Origin: Paraescarpia echinospica
Taxonomy: Eukaryota; Annelida; Polychaeta; Sabellida; Siboglinidae
Assembly (NCBI GenBank): GCA_020002185.1
Contig: CM034534.1
Span: forward strand, 13,265,034 to 13,329,033
DNA: 64,000 bases
Direction: 5' to 3'
Both the position numbers and the translations under genes were made by a program. Positions 1 through 13,074 of the stretch are shown here, one piece after another (the first letter of the stretch is position 1; each line of letters opens with the position of its first letter). The notes under the pieces were generated by a model that saw nothing but the letters and a program-made list of their open reading frames with translations, was not told the DNA's origin and did no database searches.

Positions 1-744
<744 letters not shown>

Positions 745-2039
745 GGTGGGCGGTCGTTTCATCGCTTCTGTCCGTGTTTAATGCAACACAAACACAACAG
801 TGTGAGAAGCGTTGTCACCATAAAGCGAACGTACACCACTATGCGCGCATATGTGTACGTCCGTGCGTAAGCGTGCATGCGTACGTGTGCAGGCTGCGTT
901 GACGCGCTGAGGCAAGGCGCTTAGAGGTAAGTAGGAAACTGTCCTACAGGTGGCGACACTGATTGCATAGACGTTGACTTCATTGCCAGTGTGCGATAAT
1001 GATCGTTTCAACTACATCTTACCTCTCTACCCATGATGCACAAATCTCTCGCTTACATTTGCGCCATCTGGAGAATTTATTAATATTCAATTCTCTCAGG
1101 TTGGAGAAAGGCCCTCTCGAAAATTATAGCATATTAAAAAAATAAATGTGGGGGAGTCTAACCCTACAATATCTCCTCCGAGGTTCTGATGATCACTAGC
1201 TCTTTTCTGTGGTCATTCGCATCCTGGGGATAATGGATTCTTGTCTACCAATTAGCGATGCATTAAAAAAACGATAGGTAGTTATTTTTAGTTAATTATG
1301 TTTCTGTGTGCTGCTTAAACGATATGCTTTTCTATCTGTCGGGAACTCCCAAATATCCACCCATGAACCATCACTCGGACGACGTAGCCTAGGACAACAG
1401 CACTCGGATAATATCCCCGGGTCAACAGTAACTGCGTGATGTTGTTTCTGGTTCAGTCACACTGTTGGCCCAGCCCTAAAATCACCATTGTTACTTTCCG
1501 AGCACAGTAGCTTGTGAGAAAATGCTCCTTATATCGGCAGTCCGTGTTGTGAAAGGACGCTGAAATTTATAGAAATTACACGGTAACTGAATAGTAGAAT
1601 ACATCTCCTGGCCACTGATTGGTCAACGACCATTAGCCCAAGGAACGCCACCTGCTGGAAGAATGTCACGAAATCCCCGGATGTGAGAAAGAACACACCC
1701 TGACTATAAGGTAACACTTTTGTCGTGACAATGAATAGTTCTACTTATTCTACTAGAGTGAACTTTCAAACCAATTATCATGTAACTTTGCATAATTACG
1801 CGTAAAAAATGTCCGTGACGTCAGCTTTGTGGCGCAGCGTTTGTTGAATTGTAAGCCTACCGCAGGCATAACACTTCCGAAATCAAATTTGCTGGAAATT
1901 ATGTGGTCTTATTATTGGTCTAATTTGAGTTAGCTATGATTGAGAACATTACAACGTATGAGAACTGAGAACTCGTAATGGTCTACTAAATACTCTACAT
2001 GTATTATATTATATAACAAGTTTAGAGCACGGATCGGTT
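745..2039. other. Unannotated single-copy-like sequence
   Basis: No protein homology, RNA gene or clear repeat is recognised. A perfect CRE-type palindrome TGACGTCA lies at 1816-1823. Short open frames here lack any recognisable domain. Confidence 0.5.
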
Positions 2040-2345
2040 TATTTTAAAGATATGTTCTTACAAACCGCGATATCTAGTCCTTAGGACTGATCAAACCGCT
2101 TTACAGGCAGGCGCTCATTCCAACATTATCTCGACTTCTGTGGAAAGCATTCAACTACGTTGCAATTAATGCGCGAATACTATGTTTAGAGTTTCCCTTC
2201 TGTCTAGAGCCAGTGAGTCAACGACAGGTTACATGTTTACTTCGACGTCTGTTAACGTCTCACCCAAACACACAGGCAACGTGGCGTGAACAAAATTGCT
2301 CAAGTTTCAAAGCGACAGCAGGTGGAATCGAACCCCGATCGCCGC
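2040..2345 (-). mobile_element. tRNA-derived SINE copy (family 1, copy S1)
   Basis: On the minus strand a good Pol III B box (GGTTCGATTCC) lies near 2325-2336. The body (CTGGCTCTAGACAG, then GTTGAATGC) and the tail (TTTGATCAGTCCTAAGGACT, then a degenerate GATACTGCGCTATATAAG-like stretch and CTTT-rich end) align with copies at 4.7 and 13.8 kb. The A-box half of the head is missing or unrecognisable, so the copy is 5'-damaged and diverged. Family membership rests on my alignment by eye. Confidence 0.65.
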
Positions 2346-3620
2346 TAGAAGTATTTCTGATGAATGTTGTTTTATTAAGACAAGAGCAAATATTATTTTA
2401 ATTATGCATTTTGTCGTCGTGTTACGTTAATTTTACTAAATTATAGATGGTGTCAAGTTGTTGGGATCACATTACCAAAATGGTCAATATTATTATACTA
2501 TTTTAACCATGGAGTCAACATGCTATGGTGGTCAAAATACTATCACACACCGGCGCCTCTAACCGCCGCGCTAAGATCGTTCGTTTGCGTCAAGTGTATG
2601 TAGGGGAGGCCGAGGCAAAGCGAACCAACGGGGGCAAAGTGAAACATGCTTGTTTAGGCTAGAAGGTAGAGACACCTATCCGTGCAGTGCGACATCAGTA
2701 GCCCGCGTGATCCTGCATTTAATGAAATGTGCTATTGCACGAGTAGATGTATCTACTTCCTAGTGTAAACAAAACATGTTTCAATTTGCGTCAGTGGTTC
2801 ACTTTGCCCCTATATGATGCAAACGAGCGGTTTGTGAAACCCGGCGAGTGTTTGCGCTAGGGAGTCTGTGAACATATAGAACCTTCTCAAACTTTGGTTA
2901 ATCAATAATTGTTTAACCTTCTATATAGCGTAGGTATTAGGGGCGCACCAGCTAAACATTATTTACCAGTTCTTTCTTAGCCAAATACGATGTGGAAGAC
3001 ACGCAACCTGAGGCCATATCCAAGCCCCTTTACAGAAACACTATCGGGGAAGGGGTAGCTGTCCCTGTACAAAAATATCCCGTGGGTGTGTTGGCCAGTT
3101 AAATCTCTACCTAGCCGATCAAGTCTGTACCCGATTCAACCAGCGCATTCTTATTATTGGCTGGCTACGTCTGTTTACCCCTAGCGACCACGCGAGGTAC
3201 TAGCTAGCGACAATCATGGCGTCATTTAGATCGGAGTGGGTGGTGATATTCCCTTGTCACCCCTAATATACACTACTCACGTAAAGTTATCAAATTTATA
3301 CACAACAATTAGTCGTGACTGATGCGAGATTGGTTGCAATCCTGTCAATCTCTTATCTTCCCATACAATGCTCTCTATAAAATATTCGCTGTAGTCTGGT
3401 GTTCCGACGTGTATGTATTATTCTCCGGTATTGTGTAAGAGGACTGACGTGATAAGAAATCATGTTAATACTGTGTCTGCCGACCGCTTATCTCCTTTGT
3501 GCTGCGGTCCTAATTTCGGAGGTCTTGTGTACACGTTTAAAGAACGAAGTATTCAATTAGAGACTCGCAGGATTGTGACCCGATACACAAAAACTCCCAC
3601 GTTTTATAAGTTGAAAACTA
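2346..3620. other. Unannotated interval
   Basis: I see no gene, RNA or tandem repeat here. Base composition is mixed, and the only open frame of any length (near 3.4-3.6 kb, 72 codons) has no recognisable feature. Confidence 0.5.
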
Positions 3621-4532
3621 ACTGGAGCTAGTTCGTAACTCCAGTCCGTTTAGACTAATACTTTCCATCTATTGAATTTGAGTTAGTTCGTAACTTCAAT
3701 CAGTTTGGATTCAAATTATTTTCCACCCACTGAACTTGAGTTAGTTCGTACCTAAAATAAATTTATATTTACAATGCCTGCCATCAATTGAACTTGATTT
3801 AATTCGTAACTACAATCAGTTTCCATTCACAGTGCGTATCATCCTTTGAACTATAGTTAGTTCGTAACTCCAATCAGTTTGGATTCACAATGTTTGCCGT
3901 CCATTGAACTTGAGTTAGTTCGTAACTTCAATCAGTTTGCATTCACAATGTTTTCCATCCACTGAACTTGAGTTAGTTCGTAACTCCAATCAGTTTGGAT
4001 TCACAATGTTTTCCGTCTACTGAACTTGAGTTAGTTCGTAACTCCAATCAGCTTGCATTCACAATGTTTGCCGTCCACTGAACTTGAGTTAGTTCGTAAC
4101 TCCAATCAGTTTGCATTCACAATGTTTTCCATCCACTGAACTTAAGTTAGTTCGTAACTCCAATCAGTTTGCATTCACAATGTTTTCCGTCCACTGAACT
4201 TGAGTTAGTTCGTAACTCCAATCAGTTTGCATTCACAATGTTTGCCGTCCACTGAACTTGAGTTAGTTCGTAACTCCAATCAGTTTGCATTCACAATGTT
4301 TTCTATCCACTGAACTTGAGTTAGTTCGTAACTCCAATCAGTTTGCATTCACAATGTTTTCCATCCACTGAACTTGAGTTAGTTCGTAACTCCAATCAGT
4401 TTGCATTCACAATGTTTGCCGTCCACTGAACTTGAGTTAGTTCGTAACTCCAATCAGTTTGGATTCACAATGTTTTCCATCCACTGAACTTGAGTTAGTT
4501 CGTAACTCCAATCAGTTTGGATTCACAATGCT
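3621..4532. repeat. 58-bp minisatellite, about 16 copies
   Basis: The period is exactly 58 bp between successive AGTTAGTTCG anchors in the right-hand part (for example 4087 and 4145). Each unit carries TTAGTTCGTAACTCCAATCA, so an intact CCAATCA motif recurs every 58 bp. Two variants, GTTTGCCGTCC and GTTTTCCATCC, are intermixed. Copies at the left end (3621-3900) are much more diverged than those on the right, so homogenisation seems confined to the right and centre. Confidence 0.95.
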
Positions 4533-4683
4533 GTCCCCATACACATCCATCACATCATCACACGAGGACAAAGCCTTCCGTCGATCTTGAATAACTCGGG
4601 AGCCCGATCGTTGAGCTGCAGACCGTATGGTTTGCACTGGACGCAGGGGGTTCTGGTTGGACGCGTATCAAGAGAGCATTTGG

Positions 4684-5015
4684 AGTGCGGAGGCACAGTG
4701 GATAGAGCATCGGATTCCCAATAGAGAGAACCTGGGTTCGTGTCCAATCTTGGGCAAGTTCGTTCATTCTGCGTTGCTCCAGTTCTCTCAACTGTATGGA
4801 TGTGTACCTGGCTATAGACATCGGGGATATATGTGTACGAAGAGTCTTCGCGTAAGCATTGCAGCGTGGCTGACGGTTTCCCATAGAAACCGAAATGGTT
4901 TTCGTTTGAACAGGTCTGCCAGGGAGTTAAGTGTAAAGTGATTTGAGCAGTCCCGAGGACTGGATACTGCGCTATATAAGAACTTACCTTTTGGTACATT
5001 TTACTTTTACTTGAT
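4684..5015 (+). mobile_element. Near full-length tRNA-derived SINE (family 1, copy S2)
   Basis: The tRNA-like head has an A-box-like AGGCACAGTGG at 4691-4701 and a B-box-like GGGTTCGTGTCC at 4734-4745, the spacing expected of an internal Pol III promoter. A conserved body follows (TGTACCTGGCTATAGACA; GCAGCGTGGCTGA; GAACAGGTCT). The tail reads TTTGAGCAGTCC, GAGGACTGGATACTGCGCT, ATATAAGAACTTACCTTTTG and ends in ACTTTTAC-type repeats. The whole layout is shared with the minus-strand copy at 13.8 kb. SINEs of this kind are non-coding and are mobilised by a partner LINE; I cannot identify the partner here. Confidence 0.85.
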
Positions 5016-5448
5016 GGTGGCGCATGTTCGTAGGTATTGGTCTGACTGTGTTTTATTCTTCTCTGCCACTGTTTGGCCTTACCCACACAGTGGTCTCTCT
5101 CAACTATGTAGGCCGTGGATCGTGCGGCGTCGAGGTGGGAGATCGGCAAGCCAATGCCTACCGCATTGTAGCGTTCATCTGCTTTATTATTAAGTATGTC
5201 TTCAGGTTATCTCTGAAGCGCATCCTCTCGATAGTTGGGCCACATTTCAAATGGGAGAAGAGTATTTGCCGGGGAGGCGGGATAATTCTGATGCACTGAC
5301 CCATACAGGTGGGTTGGTTCTGGATAACCAATCCATCCGTGATGGATGACTTAGCCTCAGTTAGGAACAGCTAGTATACACGCACATGCGCAAAGGAATT
5401 ATACTGGTTGTATCTACACCAAATCCTTTTATGCAACCGAAGATACGA
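5016..5448. other. Unannotated interval before GT tract
   Basis: No gene or RNA is seen. Short open frames on both strands have no recognisable domain. A TATGCAACCGA segment at about 5432-5443, just before the microsatellite, resembles the SINE head start found just after it (GCAACCGTACAG at 5809). Confidence 0.45.
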
Positions 5449-5808
<360 letters not shown>

Positions 5809-6015
5809 GCAACCGTACAGTCGTTGAAACGTCCGACTATAAATCCAGAACACAGCGGCTTGAATCCTCGTGCTAAGCCTGGGTGTGTTCACTCCATATC
5901 GCTTCATTTCACTCAGCTGTATAAATGAGTACCTTGCTATAGACAGTGGTGGATATACGTGGAAGAATAGTCTTGACACAATAATTGCTACGTGGCTGAA
6001 TGCAGTACAGAGAAG
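5809..6015 (+). mobile_element. SINE family 1, copy S3, 3'-truncated
   Basis: The head GCAACCGTACAGTC, with a weak B box (GGCTTGAATCC), is followed by the family body: TCACTCAGCTGTATAAATGA, GTACCTTGCTATAGACAGTG and CTACGTGGCTGAATGC. The conserved tail (GGATACTGCGCTATATAAG) is absent, so the copy stops early at about 6015. Its first ~110 bp are nearly identical to the copy at 7451, and both directly follow a GT-type microsatellite. Confidence 0.75.
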
Positions 6016-6998
6016 TTGGCGTGTTTTGGGAATAAATATTATATCATTCAAGTGTAACACGTTTATTAGTGATAGTCAGGTCTGGATACCACAATATATA
6101 TAGAACCTTTCCATATGGATGTGTGTTTGTAAATAAATTACATCTTGTCGATGTATGTAGGAGCATTCTAGCGTGTGGGGTGTGTGTGTTTAACGGGTTG
6201 CGGTTTTGCGATTTGCGAATGTGAAACATTAATTGTCTTGTACTAACCAACAACTATTTCTAGCATTTCCTACTCGGAATATAGAAACGAGATAAGCCAG
6301 TTTGCGACTCCCGCGGTTGAAAGAACCACCGCCATTGACCTGCGGCTACATTTGCTTGCCGGATGAAGCGACATATAACACAGCACGAGGTGTCAAAGGC
6401 TTATGCGGCAATGTGGCAAAGCTTAATTGTAACGTTTATTCGGGTGGGGCCAATATGTTTTAATAAAACGAATAAATCGTGCATTTAACAGGGTATATTT
6501 TGATGGGAGCTTTATATTTGAATAAAACCGCTTCTTTCAAGGCGTGAGTTCGATACAAATCCGTTCGAACGTTCTGGGGCGGCGACGCGTTGATCAAAGG
6601 GTCGGATCGTAATAACACTAATAATTAATGTTATTAGTTATTAATTTGCACGGCACTATGCTTCGTTAACGCTCCCACAGATATTCCGAATGACCGCAAA
6701 CTGTTCGACAAAAATGCCGGTTTCTTTGACGATTCTCTAAACCGCTAAATTCCCCGCCCTTTTTATTGCCCTATACGGGCGTCTCTGTGATGATGTAAAC
6801 AGAAAAAATCAAATAATATATACAACTTGATGGATGAACTGCATGGGGAAAATGCACTTTTTTATAAAGATGCATCTATGCCAATGAATATCTACAAATT
6901 AAATCTTAAGAAGCGGTTCGCAAAAACTTTTCGCAGGAATGTGATCCACCCTCCAATTATTTGCATTGAAATCTGACGTCCGGCCTACCCCTTGATAA
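6016..6998. other. Unannotated interval
   Basis: No gene or domain is recognised. A short AT-rich palindrome (CTAATAA, 6-bp loop, TTATTAG) lies near 6620-6640. Confidence 0.5.
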
Positions 6999-7060
6999 CT
7001 TAGAACAGCTCAGTTGGTCTAGTTGTTACACGTCAAGTCTGTGCTCTACATAAAGGCGCT
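6999..7060 (+). mobile_element. tRNA-like A-box fragment, possibly a SINE head remnant
   Basis: GCTCAGTTGGT at 7008-7018 is a textbook tRNA D-arm/A-box sequence. No B box or acceptor-stem pairing follows, so this is not a functional tRNA gene. It may be the truncated head of a SINE from another family, or chance. Confidence 0.3.
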
Positions 7061-7145
7061 TCATCATAAATAATTATTATGTGTTTCCCAATAGTAATTA
7101 TAAAAGGTCTTTTCATTAGAGATTTCAGCTGGGCCAGCATGTTGT

Positions 7146-7450
<305 letters not shown>

Positions 7451-7562
7451 GCAACCGTACAGTCATTGAAACGTCCGACTATAAATCCAGAACACAGCGG
7501 CTTGAATCCTCGTGCTGCCTAAGCCTGGGTGTGTTCACTCCATAACGCTTCATTTCACTCAT
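7451..7562 (+). mobile_element. SINE family 1, copy S4, head only
   Basis: The first ~108 bp match copy S3 (5809) with only two substitutions and one 4-bp indel (an extra TGCC). The match stops just after CATTTCACTCA, so body and tail are missing. Like S3 it follows a GT-type microsatellite. Confidence 0.75.
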
Positions 7563-7978
7563 CCTCTTGTCCTGTGTCCGCTTTAAGGAGTTGTAGGAAT
7601 GCCTTGCTTCTTAATCCTGTTATCGTTACGATGATATCGAACACAAATATTTTAATTATGTCATAATGTTTAATCTACCAAGGTTCAAGTAAAAAGTAAA
7701 ATTGCGATAACGTGAAAACTATTAAAACTGTCTAAATGACATCCAGCGACATATTCTTAGATATTATTGTTAAGATAACAAGGAAAAACATTAAATGCCG
7801 TCGCAACTTCGTATACTGCCTTTTTAATATTTAGCCCACAAGATCCCCATTCCACAGGGCCCCTTTTGGGTGATATTAAAAAAAGTGTAAATTTACGAAT
7901 CACCCAAATGGGCCCACTAGCCTACAAAAGTCCAGCCCCATACATGCGAAACGGACGCAGATATGCTCGACGGATATC
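7563..7978. other. Unannotated interval
   Basis: AT-rich sequence with no recognised gene or repeat. Confidence 0.5.
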
Positions 7979-8031
7979 CAAACAAACAAACAAACAAACA
8001 AACAAACAAACAAACAAACAAACAAACAAAC
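7979..8031. repeat. (CAAA)n microsatellite
   Basis: About 13 perfect copies of CAAA, immediately followed by degenerate sequence and the CATA tract. Confidence 0.97.
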
Positions 8032-8054
8032 ACATACATAAATAAACGAACGAT

Positions 8055-8587
8055 GCATACATACATACGTACATACATACATACATACATACATACATAC
8101 GTACATACATACATGCATACATACATACGTACATACATACATACATACATACATACATACATACATACATACATACATACATACATACATACATACATAC
8201 ATACATACATACATACATACATACATACATACGTACGTACATACATACATGCACGTACACATGCATACATACATACATATATACATGCATACATGCATGC
8301 ACATACATACATACATATATACATACATACATACATGCATACATACATACGTACATACATACATACATACATACATACGTACATACATACATACATACAT
8401 ACATACGTACATACATACATACATACATACATACATACGTACATACATACATGCATACATACATACGTACATACATACATACATACGTACATACATACAT
8501 GCATACATACATACATATATACATGCATACATACATGCATACATACATACGTACATACATACATGCATGCATACATGCATACATACG
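8055..8587. repeat. (CATA)n microsatellite with CGTA and CATG variants
   Basis: About 530 bp of CATA tetranucleotides, interrupted at intervals by CGTA and CATG variants that themselves recur in groups. Large open frames in several frames (Tyr-Met-Cys-Val and Thr-Tyr-Ile-His) are artefacts of a stop-free tetranucleotide repeat. Confidence 0.97.
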
Positions 8588-9138
8588 TTTCCTCGACTAT
8601 AATTATATTAACGAGTATACCTTGTGAATCAGCACTCGGTTTGTGTCCGCTCACTATAGCCACAGTAACAAGCATCTACTGCAAAAGCATTCCAGAGAGC
8701 TGCCCTCCAAGTCATCAAGTCAAGTCAAGACTTTCTGGCACTAAATACTACGACACTCAACATGCGTTAAACAATACCCGAAAGTGTAATAAAAGTCACG
8801 GAATGACGTCATACGAGGATCTCTTTTTTTACAACTAAGTGTTCCAACTGAAGATAATAAATAGTCGCTTGTTCTGAATGTCAAGTATGTTTTTTATGAT
8901 TGGAAAATAGCGCAATTATCATTTTAATTACAATAGTATACGTCATTAAAATTATCCAATCATTCATCAGATCACCCTGTAGACACGTCGTTTTATTTAT
9001 TAATGATAATACTAAAAAATAATAACAATAATAACGGGTACTCTAAAAAGTGTCATAACTCAAAAGTGTAATTAAGTAAGATAAATACACAAAACTGATA
9101 CTCTTTGTTTAAAGTGCATATATATGTGACGCATACGT
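8588..9138. other. Unannotated AT-rich interval
   Basis: No gene is recognised. A TGACGTCA palindrome lies at 8804-8811. Confidence 0.5.
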
Positions 9139-9140
9139 AT

Positions 9141-9211
<71 letters not shown>

Positions 9212-9383
9212 CGAACGAACGCCTGCATACACACGCATGAACGAACACACGCACGCACACGCACACGCACACACACACGCGCGCGCGCGCACACACACAC
9301 ACACACAACACACATACTCACGGAAGCACGTACATGCAGAAGCACGCGCGCACGCACGCACGCACGCACGCACGAACGCACGC
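9139..9383. repeat. (ACGC)n microsatellite, degenerate on the right
   Basis: Perfect GCAC/ACGC copies up to about 9212, then mixed ACGA, CACACG, GCGCGC and ACGC copies to 9383. The alternating purine-pyrimidine CG/CA composition could adopt Z-DNA (general knowledge of such tracts, not shown here). Confidence 0.95.
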
Positions 9384-11783
9384 CGGCGAATAACCACTTT
9401 CGTTTAGTTCTCCTGACATACATTTTAGCGTTTAGAATTCTTATTTAAGCGAGATGCACACGCCGTGCTATTTCACAACCTTGTTATATAACTACCTTCC
9501 ACAGATATGCGTAGTATTGTCTGGTATCTCGTGTGTGGTGTCGATGCATTCGCTGGTATCTCGGAGCATTGTGCTGGAATTCCATGTCCCTGGCAGGGAG
9601 TCTAATAGATAAAGACAGTCGACAAGGCGATACTCGGGGAATGCGAAACGTACGACTGTTGCCAAACACTGAACGCGTTGAAAATGCTAGCCTCAAGCAT
9701 TCACAATTAGTCGCTAATCTTACGTATACTGGATATAAAACAATTACTAAAATACAAATTTTGATATTAAATTGGTATATAAACACGGAATATGCGTTGC
9801 CCCAAAATAGCTGCACTTCTATGCTTCTATCCTGCATGGAAACGCTCATCTTAAGGAAATCCGTAAAATACGTCACATTCCAATTACAAAATGACGTAGG
9901 TAGAGCGGGACGAAACAAACATCTGGCGGAAAGTGAATAACACTAGTTCAAGCGTAGATCATTAACACCATCTAACACGGATGTGATGACATTTTATATA
10001 GTTCAGATGCGATGCATTCGCGCACCAAATCGATTGACATATTGGCGTTTTGTGGGAAAGATACATGATTTACAAACTTTTCCATTTTTCTTCGATTGAT
10101 ATTCCATGGTTGTATGTGTAAGAACTCTTGGAAAACGTGCGTAAAACTATGTTATCGAAAATGTTCAAGCAATGATGTTTGGGCGTGGCTCAAATTATAT
10201 GCGACACTGATTGCACCTGTCGTTTACATGAGGTTCCAAGATTGTCCTGGTTGGCTTCTGTTTTCACAAGAAGAGTTGCCACAAAATGTTCACTTTGCCC
10301 GTGGAGCTAGGGATGTTTCAGTGGGTGTACTTTCTTCATTATATGACATCAACATATCAACGTTGTGAAGAGTTACAATAAATGGGATAACACTGTACTG
10401 ACATAGAATTAACAGTTGTGTGCTTAGGGTTTTACCCCCACCGCCCCTACATTCCCAAAAAAGGTGTATATGCCTGAACATGCTTGCATCTTTCAGAAAG
10501 GATCAATCACCTGACCACATTTTTGCAGATAACCAAACAGACATTCCTTCGGGCAAAAAACCTTGCGTGCTCGTCGATGAATAATTACCCGATGATACGT
10601 TTCAATATGAGAGAATGTGTTTACGCGTGAGTGATAACGTCATTACGCCGAATGACATTGATCGTTATTACTCCTCCCGTTTGTGCTACTTTGGTTGATT
10701 AATCAGTCCTTCCCGTCATATGTATGTCGCAATTACATCGCATTCAATCGGGCAGACATACGTCTATGGGTCGGGGAGGAGAGGTGGATTAAGGGAGGAA
10801 ACCCATTTTATGTACCCGTTATGTTGTGGCTGTCAGCCGTATCGGTAATGACGTCAATGATGACAACGGAATGTCGCTGTGTTTACTGTCACGGCCCTTG
10901 GTAAAGCCCTGGACCGTCACGGTCACTTGGCAAGGGAATGAGACAAAACAGTTTTGTATGTATGTAATGTATAGAAGACGTGTCACTATTATTCTTAAAA
11001 TACACCAAGATATGTGTATCTATTTCTATACATCCTACTCAAAATTCATGTTTGTAGTCATATATTATGCGTCTATTGTTAAACCGGGTAATTGTGTACC
11101 CATATATATTTGATAACAATCGAAACGTTGACCCGAGGCTGCGATAACATTGACGCTTTTAAATTTTGTGAAGATCACAATTAAACAGATACATGCCCAT
11201 GGCAGTATAACCCTCATTGAAATAAAGGAAAGTTCACACATTAAAGAACACAAAAACACACGTGGATCGAATAAAACTTACTCAGTGCTGCCGGTGGTAT
11301 AAATACGTAAACAGTCATTATGATTGTACAGCAAACAAGCAGTTTGCCCGGGGTAGCTACGTGTGGTAATTGTATTTCATTGAAATCGGTTGAACGACTG
11401 CTAACATCGGCATCAACCGTGCTCGATTCCACAGCAAGACGTCACATCAACATATCTTCTGACTGCGTTTCTGCACGTCAAAAAGCAAAGCAGCAACAAA
11501 TTAGCGTTTGTGTTTGTCACTTATTGAGCGTGCTACCAAACACCACTCAACCGAGAATATAGTGCATAAGCAACTGCGTAGAAAGCACACGAGATACGCC
11601 GCTCTAGATTGTTCTTCGTAAAGCATTGAATTACTTTGCAAACCGACGGCGAATCTTCTTTTATTGCAATCCCATTCGGCAGAAAAGAGTCACGCGTGAC
11701 TGGGAATTGCGATTACATCGCTTATGACGGCGCGACATGCAATGGACGGCTATTAGACGCGCAAACATACCCGATAACAGGAC
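9384..11783. other. Unannotated interval of about 2.4 kb
   Basis: Two antiparallel open frames near 9484-9940 (144 and 135 codons) overlap almost completely, and neither has a recognisable domain, so I do not call a gene. A TGACGTCA palindrome lies at 10849-10856. No repeat structure is evident. Confidence 0.45.
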
Positions 11784-12085
11784 TAATGTCAGACGTCACT
11801 TTAAGAATACTGCCAGAAGGTATTTAAGATTGTCTAATGTAGGTTCTTAAGAAACTCCCCTTTCAATCATGTCCATATCGAAATAAATGTCTGCTGTCAC
11901 TTTAAAGATTTTGCAAAAGGTATGTAAGATTACCTAATGCGGATTCTAAAGAAATTCCCCATCCAGTCAAGCCCATATCAAAATAAATGTCCACTGTCAT
12001 TTCAAAGATTTAGCAAAAGTATTTAAGATTACCCAATAGAGAATACCAAAACTTCTACTTCCATTTAAGTCTATATCAAAACAAT
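11784..12085. repeat. About 100-bp tandem repeat, 3 diverged copies
   Basis: The anchors AATGTCAGACGTCACTTTAA, AATGTCTGCTGTCACTTTAA and AATGTCCACTGTCATTTCAA start near 11784, 11886 and 11987. Each is followed by a similar TTTAAGATT, then CCATATC(A/G)AAA, order. Divergence between copies is substantial, so this is an old, inactive tandem triplication. Confidence 0.8.
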
Positions 12086-12434
12086 TATAATAAAGCTATT
12101 CTTTGTGGTTATGGAAGTTCCAAATATGAAAAAAATGACATATCCGCTTACATCGCTATGAAGCGCCTCATTATCGTTATATTCTTCCTTTGATGAATCT
12201 ATTCATAGACCATTCTGATACGGCTCGTTCCGTTCACCCTCGTACAAATATTATATATTCTGGTTAAACAGGCACTTTCAGGCCAAGTCTACATTTGCCT
12301 GTGCAACCTGCTCCAGAGCCTGCAAATCCAGGATAGGGACATATATCTTCTCAATGATCTTCGCAAACGAAGAATCTGCCATCTCATCACTCTACACCAT
12401 GTTTGCTCAACTCTCGGCCTGAGGCTTTATTATA

Positions 12435-12740
12435 TTATGACATTCTGGCAACAACCGCCTCTATCTCTGCAAACTGCGGTTCATCGTCAAGTTCTTCCAT
12501 TATCTGTGTAGAAGGGACTTCGTCAAATGCATACACAGATTGTGGTCTTACCGTGGCATAAATGTAGGAGAAGTGCTCAATCCAGCGATTCATTTGAGCA
12601 TCTTTTTTTGATAGTGTGACACCATCTTTCGAATTGAGAGGTACACTTTTCCTTATTGTGGGACATGCCCGCATACATATTTTTCAGGTTCCCAGTGTTT
12701 TTCGCTGTCTCGATATTGACAATGTAATATTTGTTAAGGG
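12435..12740 (-). pseudogene. LINE fragment: connector before the reverse transcriptase
   Basis: The minus-strand reading contains an Ala-Lys-Asn-...-Leu-Lys-Asn-Met-Tyr stretch, then VPLNSKDGVTLSKKDAQMNR, WIEHFSYIY and LDDEPQFAEIEAVVARMS. This order (Ser-Lys-Asp-Gly, then a Trp-x-Glu-His-Phe motif, then an acidic Leu-Asp-x-x-Pro stretch) is what precedes the RT domain in RTE-like and related animal LINE ORF2 proteins. No RT catalytic motif follows; the reading ends at a stop. I infer a truncated, dead LINE remnant. Exact clade is uncertain, and identification is from memory of the family pattern only. Confidence 0.6.
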
Positions 12741-12990
12741 CTTGCTTGGCTGTTCCTTATACAAGACTTCGGGATGCCCTATAGCAAATACTGTCTCAAA
12801 TTGTCAATCGTTTACTTATCTGAGCCTCTTATGTTAGTTTTGTCAGACACACCTTCACCATTTTTGTTTCACGCGCCATGGTCAACGTATAATTACACTA
12901 ACAGAAACTTTCTTCTCATTTGACATGCCATTATAACAAATGATATACAGTCGGCGATATATTGGTTAAGTCCGTGTGGATAGCATCCCT

Positions 12991-13074
12991 TTTAATAATA
13001 ATAATCTTTATTGATACATAATGTTAAGTATAGCACAGATGTAGCAGTAATATGAAACATGTATACATTACGTA
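12991..13074 (-). mobile_element. 5'-truncated CR1-type LINE stub (3' end only)
   Basis: About 67 bp (13008-13074) match the 3' UTR of the large LINE at 24671-24745 with only about four mismatches, including ATAATGTTAAGTA, GTAGCAGTAATATGA and ACATGTATACATTACGTA. On the minus strand it ends in a polyadenylation-signal-like CAATAAAG followed by TTATTATTATTA. This is the expected form of a dead-on-arrival insertion that was reverse-transcribed for less than 100 bp. Confidence 0.85.

Noticed and set aside
4684..4760. A functional tRNA gene at the A/B-box region
   Set aside because: The box sequences and spacing fit, but the acceptor and anticodon stems do not pair and a SINE body and tail follow. 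It is a SINE head.
7900..8838. Overlapping open frames of up to 291 codons (Tyr-Met-Cys-Val, Thr-Tyr-Ile-His)
   Set aside because: They are produced by the stop-free CATA/CAAA microsatellites; the short non-repeat ends have no domain.
9484..9940. Pair of fully overlapping antiparallel open frames of 144 and 135 codons
   Set aside because: Neither translation shows a domain, signal or composition typical of protein, and overlap on both strands suggests chance in a stop-poor stretch.
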